DNA of 28,094 nt from contig JAZTYA010000027.1 in assembly GCA_045636705.1 (NCBI GenBank), positions 1 to 28,094 on the forward strand, read 5' to 3'. The translations under genes were made by a program, and so were the position numbers. Of this stretch, positions 1 to 6,486 are shown piece after piece. The notes under the pieces are model-generated. The model did not search any database and was not told the DNA's origin. It saw only the letters and a program-made list of their open reading frames with translations. This DNA is from SFWF01 sp045636705 (GTDB taxonomy: Bacteria > Bacillota > Clostridia > Oscillospirales > Acutalibacteraceae). Position 1 is the stretch's first letter, and every line of letters starts with the position of its first letter.

Positions 1-2136
1 TTTGTTTGCGTCAGCAAACTCGCCTTCAAAGTCAGAAACATCAGCTAAATATAAATCGTAGCAATATCTTCTTTGTCCTGTACTACCTGTACCAAGATAT
101 GTTTTAACGGTGTTAATATCAAAGTTTGCACCTAGGTCAACTGCAATCCAAGCTGTTGCATTTGAAACGCCTTCAGCCATCCACTGTCTGCCCGCGGTAT
201 CGCCGTCAACAGCCTTTTCAGGTCCATATCCTGCGTTTGAGCCAGAAGCAATTACGTTCTTATTCTGCGCCAGGTTCGAACCTTCAGTGCTATCACTTGA
301 AGTGTCGTCGCTAGAGGTTTCTTCGCTTGAAACTTCTTCACTTGAAACTTCTTCGCTTGAAACTTCTTCACTTGAAACTTCTTCGCTAGAAACTTCTTCA
401 CTAGAAACTTCTTCACTAGAAACTTCTTCGCTAGAAACTTCTTCACTAGAAACTTCTTCACTAGAAACTTCTTCACTAGAAACTTCTTCACTAGAAACTT
501 CTTCACTTGAAGATTCTTCGCTAGAAGTATCTTCGTCTTCTTCCACTATTTCTGTTGTGAATATTTCAAGCTCGAAAAGTGACAATGTATTCGAACCATT
601 GTTACGAGCGGTAAAATTAACTAAAACATATCTTCCTGTGCCGGAAAGTTCGGTTGTTGAACCGCCAAGGGTCTGTGTGGTGTCTGTAGTTATTGGAGTT
701 GTAGCTAAAATAGCATTACCAATAGCTTCTGCGTTAGCCGCATCCCACGAAGCCACAATTTCGTTTGTTGCATATACTTCATAGCTATATCCTGCTGTGC
801 TAGCAAAATATGTTTTTAAATACTCAAGATTGTACTCTTTGCCAAGGTCAACAACAATCCAAGGCTTGATTGTGCTGGATGCAGACGTTCCCTCCGCCAT
901 CCACTGTCTGCCTGCAGGGTCACCGTTAACTGCATATGTAGGACCATATCCGGTATTAGCAAGGTTTGATAATACCGGCTTTTCTTTTGCGGTGTTAACA
1001 GGTATAACAGGTGCATCCGAAGATGTCGGAACACCAAACAATTCAAACTCTGAAATAGTAGCACCCTTAGGATTCTTTTGAGCATCCGCGGTATAACAAT
1101 CGGTAGTTTCAATTAAAACGTAACGGCCTGTAACTGAAAGGTTTTTATGTTCTTTTTTGCCTGCATGTTCTTGGTCTGCAAGGAACTTGTTTCCAGCCTT
1201 AATTGCTGCGACAATAGCATCTTTGTTTTCCACGTTGTATTCAAGACCGCCAAGGTCAGATACAGTGTATACGCTATACGCAAGCGCTCTGTCGCCGTTC
1301 ATTGTAACGTATAAAATAGCCTCGGTAAAGGTGTACTCAGCGCCTAGGTCAAGGATTAAATAACCTTCGCCTGTGCTCTTGCCGCTCCACCATTTATCAG
1401 CGTTGGCATCGGTCTTATTACCGTCGAAAGCATTGTAGCCCCAAGTGCCATTAGCCTCGTCTGAAGCAATTACGCTTGCTCTGTCTGTTAGATTTGCTTC
1501 ATCAATAAGAGCAACGTTTATAGGAGCTGTGCTGCTGGTTGAAGTTCCAAAAAGCTCAATCTCTACGATGGTAGCACCCTTAGGATTCATTTGAGCATCT
1601 GCGGTATAACAGTTGGTAGTTTCAATCAAAACGTAACGGCCTGTAGCGTTAACCGTATGGCTCTTTTCGCCGCTATGATTTTGCTCGCTTACGAACTTTG
1701 TACCGGTCTTGATTTTAGCTGCAATTTCATCCTTGTTATCTGCAATATATTCAATGCCGCCAAGGTCGTCGATAGTATACATGTTGTATTTAAGGTTTCT
1801 ATCGCCGCTTTTGGTAACAAGAAGGTACGCTCTATCAAGCGCGTAAACGTCACCCAAGTCAATGATTAGGTAGCCTTCGCCTGTGCTCTTGCCGTTCCAC
1901 CATTTATTAGCGTTGTCATCGGTCTTATTACCGTCGAAAGCATTGTAGCCCCAAGTGCCATTAGCCTCTTCTGAAGCAATGACTTTTTTTCTGTCTGCTT
2001 CATTTGTTTCATCTATAAGTGCTATGTTCGGTGCTTCATCTGCAGTTGCAAGAATACCCATTAAACAGGTTGCGCTTGTAACCAAAACACAAAGAGCGAG
2101 CACTATACAGATTACTCGTTTAAAGGTTGTTTTCAT
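1..2136 (-). CDS. Secreted multi-module discoidin-like (F5/8 type C) protein, 3' end beyond window
   Basis: This reading frame is open from an ATG at 2136 to the left edge (712 codons), so the C-terminus is missing. Residues 1-32 are a signal peptide (MKTTFKR, a hydrophobic core, then ATA-DE). Two near-identical long modules follow at about 36-198 and 206-368, with shared signatures IASxEANGTWGYNAFDGNKT, YLIxDLG, GRYVLIETT and NPKGATI. A shorter module lies at about 383-527 and a related one starts at 619 and is cut off; both carry GRQWMAEG and a VDLG strand. An SSEEV-repeat linker (530-618) separates them. The alternation of an asset-like AxDGxxxT segment, a DLG strand and a final ELEIF or EFELFG strand fits discoidin/CBM32-type beta-sandwiches, which often bind glycans. 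The start is supported by a GAAAGGATG ribosome site and a good promoter upstream. No catalytic domain is seen, although one could lie beyond the edge. It is a paralogue of the gene at 3823-6219. The fold is a confident call; the ligand is unknown. Confidence 0.85.
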   Translation of the reverse strand, partial: MKTTFKRVICIVLALCVLVTSATCLMGILATADEAPNIALIDETNEADRKKVIASEEANGTWGYNAFDGNKTDDNANKWWNGKSTGEGYLIIDLGDVYALDRAYLLVTKSGDRNLKYNMYTIDDLGGIEYIADNKDEIAAKIKTGTKFVSEQNHSGEKSHTVNATGRYVLIETTNCYTADAQMNPKGATIVEIELFGTSTSSTAPINVALIDEANLTDRASVIASDEANGTWGYNAFDGNKTDANADKWWSGKSTGEGYLILDLGAEYTFTEAILYVTMNGDRALAYSVYTVSDLGGLEYNVENKDAIVAAIKAGNKFLADQEHAGKKEHKNLSVTGRYVLIETTDCYTADAQKNPKGATISEFELFGVPTSSDAPVIPVNTAKEKPVLSNLANTGYGPTYAVNGDPAGRQWMAEGTSASSTIKPWIVVDLGKEYNLEYLKTYFASTAGYSYEVYATNEIVASWDAANAEAIGNAILATTPITTDTTQTLGGSTTELSGTGRYVLVNFTARNNGSNTLSLFELEIFTTEIVEEDEDTSSEESSSEEVSSEEVSSEEVSSEEVSSEEVSSEEVSSEEVSSEEVSSEEVSSEEVSSEEVSSEEVSSEETSSDDTSSDSTEGSNLAQNKNVIASGSNAGYGPEKAVDGDTAGRQWMAEGVSNATAWIAVDLGANFDINTVKTYLGTGSTGQRRYCYDLYLADVSDFEGEFADANK
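331..510 (-). repeat. 15-bp in-frame tandem repeat encoding (SSEEV)12
   Basis: Twelve consecutive 15-bp units each encode Ser-Ser-Glu-Glu-Val on the minus strand. They are flanked by one SSEET unit (316-330) and one SSEES unit (511-525). Units differ only at synonymous third positions of the serine codons. The repeat forms an acidic, probably extended linker between discoidin-like modules. Because the unit is a multiple of three, copy-number changes would alter linker length without shifting the frame. Confidence 0.95.
1033..2031 (-). repeat. Intragenic duplication of a 510-bp discoidin-like module
   Basis: Copy 1 (about 1543-2031) and copy 2 (about 1033-1521) are offset by exactly 510 bp (170 codons). 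DNA identity is very high in places: the stretch ending at 1980 and the one ending at 1470 differ at only a few positions over about 100 bp. That points to a recent duplication or gene conversion rather than ancient module shuffling. Confidence 0.85.
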
Positions 2137-2203
2137 TTGTGTCATCCTTTCAAAATCACGAATTTAACTACCTACCGAAATATAAATAGTTTTATACTTC
2201 TAA

Positions 2204-2232
2204 ATTATATCACATAGCAAGCCTTTTGTCTA
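2204..2232 (-). promoter_or_regulatory. Sigma-A-type promoter of the 1-2136 gene
   Basis: On the minus strand, TAGACA (2232-2227), a 17-bp spacer and TATAAT (2209-2204) are followed about 67 bp later by the ATG at 2136. The spacer ends in TGTGA, giving an extended -10 (TGATATAAT). The same layout precedes the genes at 3687 and 6219. Confidence 0.75.
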
Positions 2233-2265
2233 GAAAAAAATCGTGTTTTTTTGCCTTATTTTAAA

Positions 2266-2306
2266 AGAAAAAAACGTGTGAGAAATGAAAGTTTTTCCCA
2301 CACGTT
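2266..2306 (-). terminator. Rho-independent terminator after the SGNH lipoprotein gene
   Basis: A 13-bp stem (arms 2294-2306 and 2273-2285, one G-U pair), with the minus-strand 5' arm AACGTGTGGGAAA, an 8-nt loop and a run of T. It starts 5 bp past the stop codon at 2311 and separates the gene from the promoter of the next one. Confidence 0.85.
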
Positions 2307-2310
2307 ATTC

Positions 2311-3687
2311 TTACCAAAGATTTATCTTTTGTCCCTGCTCATAGATAGCATTTGCCAAGACTCTGTAGCCCTTGGCATTTAGGTGCACGTCTATACGATT
2401 GCTTATAGTGTTAAGCTTCAAAGAATATGGGAAAATCTCATTTTCCAAACATCCTCTATCGTATTTTTCAAGTGTTATTCCCAATTTTTCAAGGCCGCCG
2501 TTTATGCAATATTCCACCGCATCAACCGCATGGTCGCCAAATGCAGATTTAAACTTTTCATAAGCCTTTTTATTTATCGATTTTTCCCAAAAAGGGATAA
2601 CAACAAGGTAGTTGTCGTCGTTTCGATAGTCTATCATCATTTGATACTGAGAAATTAGGTCGTCTATGTTATCGTAAGTACCGTTAAAGCCCATAAAATA
2701 AACGTCTGCATAGTTGGTTTTAGAGGTATTGCTTGTGGCGAAAACGACCTGACTGTTTGCGGGAATTGTTTCCGCATTCGTATTGGCAGAGCGAACCAAA
2801 TAGGTGTCGCAGGTGCTGGGACCGCCCGATTTGCTCCATGCGAAATTTTTAAACTGCAACTCGTATTTTTTACCGTTAATCGTTACGTCATTAATCGGAA
2901 GGTCTCTGCCGAAGGGGGCGTTCCAAGTAGGTTGTCTGCCGTCTTCAGCAATTAAGCCGCGGGTTGTTCCCTGCGCAATAAGTACCTGTGTTTGACCCTT
3001 TTCGAAAGAAATTTCCTCCATTGTGAAAAGTTTTAATCCACCTTGTCGAGTCATAATGGCTGTTGTTTTTTCTCCGCCAATACCCGCGTTTTGAACCGTA
3101 TAACCATTACCCAATAACTCACCTAAAAAATAAGGGTAATTTTCATCAAGGCCAACACTCATGCCCTCTGTAACGCTATCTCCATAACAGGTAACCACTC
3201 GTTCGATGGTTTCTTCAGGCTTTGAAGAAGTGTTGTTAGAGTTCGTTTGTTCTTCACTCGAAGAGGCTATTTCTTTTGAAGAACTTTCCTTGGAAGTTTC
3301 GTCATGCGAGGTTTGTTGTTTTGAAGAGGGTTCCTTCGAGGTCGTTTGATTTTTAGATGAGTTCTCGTTTTTTGAGGAGACTTCTTTTGAAGACGTTTCG
3401 GTTTTAGAAGAGTTCTCTTTTTTGGAAGAACTATCCTCTTCAGAAGAACTTTCTTTTTTTGAAGAGTTTAGCTTTTTTGAAGACGTTTCTTCCCCTTCCT
3501 TATCCTCTTCTGCACTTGTTATTTCAGAAGATTCATCCAATTGAGAAGAAGTAACAACCGAGTTATTTGCCGTTTCTTTTAAGCTTGATGGCGATTCTTC
3601 GTCATTACTCGCGCATCCCGTTGTCATACCGGAAAGAATACCACAAAGCAACAAGATTAACACGCCCTTCTTAAATAAATTTTTCAT
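2311..3687 (-). CDS. Lipoprotein with Ser/Lys/Glu-rich stalk and SGNH (GDSL-like) hydrolase domain
   Basis: A 458-residue protein. Residues 1-25 form a lipoprotein signal with the lipidated cysteine at 25 (TTGC). Residues 28-160 are a low-complexity stalk rich in Ser, Lys and Glu (SSKKE, SSKNEN and similar). The catalytic domain begins with block I, GDSVTEG (169-175, nucleophile Ser171); a GIGG turn and a GFNG segment resemble blocks II and III. DVHLN supplies the Asp433-His435 pair of block V. Such enzymes usually remove acyl groups from carbohydrates or lipids; the substrate cannot be read here. About 130 residues between blocks II and III form an unusual insertion rich in beta-strand-like sequence. 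The start follows an AAGGAG site and a clear promoter. The gene lies between two discoidin surface proteins and shares their stalk style, so a role in cell-surface glycan handling is plausible. Confidence 0.85.
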   Translation of the reverse strand: MKNLFKKGVLILLLCGILSGMTTGCASNDEESPSSLKETANNSVVTSSQLDESSEITSAEEDKEGEETSSKKLNSSKKESSSEEDSSSKKENSSKTETSSKEVSSKNENSSKNQTTSKEPSSKQQTSHDETSKESSSKEIASSSEEQTNSNNTSSKPEETIERVVTCYGDSVTEGMSVGLDENYPYFLGELLGNGYTVQNAGIGGEKTTAIMTRQGGLKLFTMEEISFEKGQTQVLIAQGTTRGLIAEDGRQPTWNAPFGRDLPINDVTINGKKYELQFKNFAWSKSGGPSTCDTYLVRSANTNAETIPANSQVVFATSNTSKTNYADVYFMGFNGTYDNIDDLISQYQMMIDYRNDDNYLVVIPFWEKSINKKAYEKFKSAFGDHAVDAVEYCINGGLEKLGITLEKYDRGCLENEIFPYSLKLNTISNRIDVHLNAKGYRVLANAIYEQGQKINLW

Positions 3688-3716
3688 TTAAATGCTCCTT
3701 TTTATAGGTTAAAAAA

Positions 3717-3745
3717 ATTATATCACAACCACATAATTTTGTAAA
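3717..3745 (-). promoter_or_regulatory. Sigma-A-type promoter of the SGNH lipoprotein gene
   Basis: Minus strand TTTACA (3745-3740), a 17-bp spacer ending TTGTGA, and TATAAT (3722-3717). The start codon is about 30 bp downstream, behind AAGGAG (3699-3694). Confidence 0.8.
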
Positions 3746-3761
3746 CAACCGATTCATTTAA

Positions 3762-3798
3762 TAAAAAAACGGAGCGTTTCCTTAGAAACACCCCGTTT
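3762..3798 (-). terminator. Rho-independent terminator after the 3823-6219 gene
   Basis: A 14-bp stem (3785-3798 with 3767-3780, two G-U pairs), a 4-nt loop and a T-run on the minus strand. It lies 25 bp past the stop codon and just upstream of the next promoter, making the genes separate transcription units. Confidence 0.9.
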
Positions 3799-3822
3799 GA
3801 AATTTATCAAATAATATTTGAA

Positions 3823-6219
3823 TTAGTTCTTTCTGAACATCTTAAGAGAAGTACCTGCTAAAGCTATTGTTGCAAAGAACATTACTGCAACTGCAGCAGC
3901 GGCATTTGAAGCATCGCCTGTATCAACAACTTCATCGTCGCCGTAGTCCTCATCTTCAGAACCTTCGTCGCCGTAGTCCTCGTCTTCAGAGCCTTCGTCG
4001 CCGTAGCCTTCGTCGTCAGAACCTTCGTCGCCGTAGTTCTCGTCGTCAGAACCTTCGTCGCCGTAATCCTCGTCGTCAGAGTTATCGTTCCAATCGTCGT
4101 TAGAACCGTCGTCTTCAGCGCCTTCTTCGATTTCAACCTGACCAGTGTAAATATCACCGGGCTTGAGGTTAACTAAGTTCTGGTTGAAAGGAACGAAAGA
4201 ATATGTTCCCTGACCATCTACAGACTGAGGAGAAATATTTTTGAATGCTACGAAGTCCTTAGCATCCACATAATCCTGCCAGTCACCATAGAAGTTTTCG
4301 TTCTTTAAAAGGTTTGTACCGTCTCCGCCTTTTTCATAAAGCTTGAAATCCCAGAAGTATGCATTACCATCGTGACCTGAAAGATGTCCTACCGAGAAGG
4401 TTGTTTGACCGGGTAAGGTTGTGAACTCCATCTTCATGGTGTTTCTTCCGGTTGGTAAGATGTAGTGGGTATAATAAGAACCAAACTCTTCATTCCAAGC
4501 GAAATCCTTTGGAGGATCACCTAAAGAGGTTACAGTGTTTGTTCTTGCGAATACAGAAGAAGAGTTAACACCTGTCTCCCACTCACCCGGGTCAGCATAA
4601 TATTCTACCGAGTAGATATAGGTAGTGTTTTCCTTGATTGCACCAGTAATGGTGTTATGGGTATCAAAGTGGAAGTTCTGGTATTTGAGCATAATAGTTT
4701 CCAACTCACCAGTTTCCTCATTTGCCCATTCTCTAAGCTTATAGTTTTCCTGCTTAAGCATTCTCTTGGGTCCCTTGTCAGAATCATCATCGGAACCACT
4801 GTTAGAATCATCGTTGGTGTTGTTATCGTTAGTGTTGTCATCGTTGGTGTTATTGTCCTCAGTTGAGGTGGTATTGCTTGAAGTATCATTTACAATACCG
4901 CTTGAACCGTCGCCGCTAGATAAAACTTCGCCGTTTGAAAGAGCTGCAATTTCTTCGTTGAATGGAGCGAAAGAGTATGCACCCTTACCGTCCTGTGAAC
5001 CGCTGTTGATGCCGCTGAATGAATAGTCGCTCCACTCACCGTAGAAGTTCTCGTTTTCAATTAGGTTCTCGGTCTTGCCATTTTCAACAAGGCTAAAGTT
5101 CCAAGCAAAAACTTCACCGTAAGAGCTAGCATAAGCACCGGTCTCAAGACCCATATAGATAACGTTTCCGTTAGCATCTCCCTTTGTTGTGAAGGTAATT
5201 GTTGCGGTATTTTTGCCCTTGTTTGCAAGTTGACCTTGAGTTGCAAGGTTTACGTTAGCCTCATAGCCGTCGCCCTTCTTACCGGTTCTTGCAAAGTATA
5301 CGCCACCGTTAACACCTCTGCCGTCAGTGCCGGGGAATGAATAATAATCAAACGTGAAGGTGTATGTAGTGCCGGGTTTAACAAGAGCGTTACCCTCAGC
5401 AAATCTGAAGGGGAAGATATGGTACTCAAGCTTATTCATGGTTCCTCTGAGTTTGCCGAGTTCCATTCTTATCATTTTCTTTTCTTTCTGTGTTCCGGTA
5501 GAATCATCGCTAGAGGTCTCGTCGCTAGAAGTAGAAGCATCTTCGCTTGAAGACTCTTCTTCGCTTGAAGACTCTTCTTCACTTGAAGACTCTTCGCTTG
5601 AAGATTCGGTGCTGGGGTCATAAGGAACACCAAAAAGCTCGAACTCTACGATAGTTGAACCCTTAGGATTCTCATAACCGTCTGCAGTATAACAATCAGA
5701 AGTATCGATTAAGACGTAACGTCCATGAGCAGAAGCGCCGATGTTCTTTGTTCCTGCGTGATTCTGTTCAGCAATAATCTTTGTGCCGGTTCTAATCTTA
5801 GCAGCGATTTCTTCCTTGTTTTCAGCCTTGTATTCAAGTTCGCCAATATCAGAAACAGCATATACGCAATATGTAAGATTTCTGTCGCCATTAGCGGTAA
5901 CAAGCATTGTTGCGCTATTAAAGGTATAATCTGCGCCAAGGTCAAGGATTAAGTATCCTCCGCCTACGCCTTTACCTGTCCACCATTTATCGGAATTGTT
6001 GTCGGTTTTGTTTCCGTCAAAAGCACCGTATCCCCAAGTGCCGTTTGCCTCATCAGAAGCAATAACCTTGCCTCTGCCTTCGGCTGTTGTTTCATCAATA
6101 AGTGCTAGGTTTACCGGTCCGTCAGCAAATACAGAAAGACCCATTAAACAGGTTGCACTTGCAAGAAGAACGCAAAGAGCAATTATAGCAGATAACGCTC
6201 TTTTGAAGGTTGTTTTCAT
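3823..6219 (-). CDS. Cell-surface protein: discoidin-like module, two carbohydrate-binding-like modules, acidic repeats and sortase-like anchor
   Basis: A 798-residue protein. Residues 1-32 are a signal peptide almost identical to that of the gene at 1-2136. Residues 36-198 are a discoidin-like module with the same signatures (EANGTWGY.AFDGNKT, YLILDLG, GRYVLIDTSDCYTAD, NPKGSTIVEFELFG). A Ser/Glu linker (204-240) leads to two related modules at about 250-427 and 487-688. Both are beta-rich, with a VxPGTTYTFTxDYY-like strand and the shared ending NENFYG(E/D)W...GxYSFxPFN, similar in style to CBM4/9/22-type jelly rolls. They are joined by a Thr/Asn/Asp linker. Residues 713-762 are five acidic decapeptides. 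The C-terminus has VDTGD (765-769), a hydrophobic segment (772-790) and a basic tail, arranged like a sortase signal but without Leu and Pro. No catalytic residues are apparent. The ATG follows AGAAAGGATGG. Confidence 0.85.
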   Translation of the reverse strand: MKTTFKRALSAIIALCVLLASATCLMGLSVFADGPVNLALIDETTAEGRGKVIASDEANGTWGYGAFDGNKTDNNSDKWWTGKGVGGGYLILDLGADYTFNSATMLVTANGDRNLTYCVYAVSDIGELEYKAENKEEIAAKIRTGTKIIAEQNHAGTKNIGASAHGRYVLIDTSDCYTADGYENPKGSTIVEFELFGVPYDPSTESSSEESSSEEESSSEEESSSEDASTSSDETSSDDSTGTQKEKKMIRMELGKLRGTMNKLEYHIFPFRFAEGNALVKPGTTYTFTFDYYSFPGTDGRGVNGGVYFARTGKKGDGYEANVNLATQGQLANKGKNTATITFTTKGDANGNVIYMGLETGAYASSYGEVFAWNFSLVENGKTENLIENENFYGEWSDYSFSGINSGSQDGKGAYSFAPFNEEIAALSNGEVLSSGDGSSGIVNDTSSNTTSTEDNNTNDDNTNDNNTNDDSNSGSDDDSDKGPKRMLKQENYKLREWANEETGELETIMLKYQNFHFDTHNTITGAIKENTTYIYSVEYYADPGEWETGVNSSSVFARTNTVTSLGDPPKDFAWNEEFGSYYTHYILPTGRNTMKMEFTTLPGQTTFSVGHLSGHDGNAYFWDFKLYEKGGDGTNLLKNENFYGDWQDYVDAKDFVAFKNISPQSVDGQGTYSFVPFNQNLVNLKPGDIYTGQVEIEEGAEDDGSNDDWNDNSDDEDYGDEGSDDENYGDEGSDDEGYGDEGSEDEDYGDEGSEDEDYGDDEVVDTGDASNAAAAVAVMFFATIALAGTSLKMFRKN
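3931..4080 (-). repeat. Five 30-bp in-frame repeats encoding acidic decapeptides
   Basis: Five contiguous 30-bp units (3931-3960, 3961-3990, 3991-4020, 4021-4050, 4051-4080) encode variants of (S/E)DExYGDEGS on the minus strand. The acidic, Tyr/Gly-containing stretch lies directly before the membrane anchor and probably spans the cell wall. It is too short and too regular within a coding frame to be a CRISPR array. Confidence 0.95.
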
Positions 6220-6291
6220 AATTCAACCATCCTTTCTAAAAAATACTCGTTGTCAAACTGCCCCATAGTATGTGCAGTCTAATTCTAGTAT

Positions 6292-6320
6292 AGAATATCA
6301 CAAATTATTCTTTTTGTCTA
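6292..6320 (-). promoter_or_regulatory. Promoter of the 3823-6219 gene
   Basis: Minus strand TAGACA (6320-6315), a 17-bp spacer ending TTTGTGA, and TATTCT (6297-6292), overlapped 3' by TATACT. The TAGACAAAA and TGTGATAT elements match those at 2204-2232. The 5' leader is about 65 nt. Confidence 0.6.
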
Positions 6321-6408
6321 TAAAAAATTGTGTCATTTTTACACTTGTTATCCAATTTGTAAAATTAGTATAAAAAATTTTAGTGCTTTTGTGCATTTTC
6401 ATTATAGC

Positions 6409-6443
6409 AAAAACGCACCGTAGAAAAGATTTCCTACGGTGCG
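6409..6443 (-). terminator. Rho-independent terminator of the EF-G-like gene
   Basis: A perfect 10-bp stem CGCACCGTAG/CTACGGTGCG (6414-6443), followed on the minus strand by TTTTT (6413-6409). It lies about 43 bp past the stop codon at 6487. Confidence 0.9.
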
Positions 6444-6486
6444 TATGTGGTTATTTGCCTTTTCCTACAGTATGTGCAGAATTATA

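Noticed and set aside
252..506. Minus-strand frame reading KKFLV repeats
   Set aside because: An out-of-frame reading of the same 15-bp repeat, with no start signals.
110..784. Long plus-strand open frame rich in SSLET repeats
   Set aside because: It is the antisense of the discoidin gene's SSEEV repeat; it lacks a ribosome site and protein-like composition, whereas the minus frame is open over 712 codons with signal peptide and promoter.
3931..4080. Regular 30-bp repeats as a possible CRISPR
   Set aside because: Repeats are contiguous without unique spacers and encode an in-frame peptide.
3867..4103. Arg/Leu-rich plus-strand frame over the 30-bp repeats
   Set aside because: Antisense reading of the acidic decapeptide repeats; no ribosome site.
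6268..6480. AGTATGTGCAG present twice about 200 bp apart
   Set aside because: An 11-base match in AT-rich intergenic sequence at this distance is expected by chance, and it has no consistent relation to promoter or terminator.
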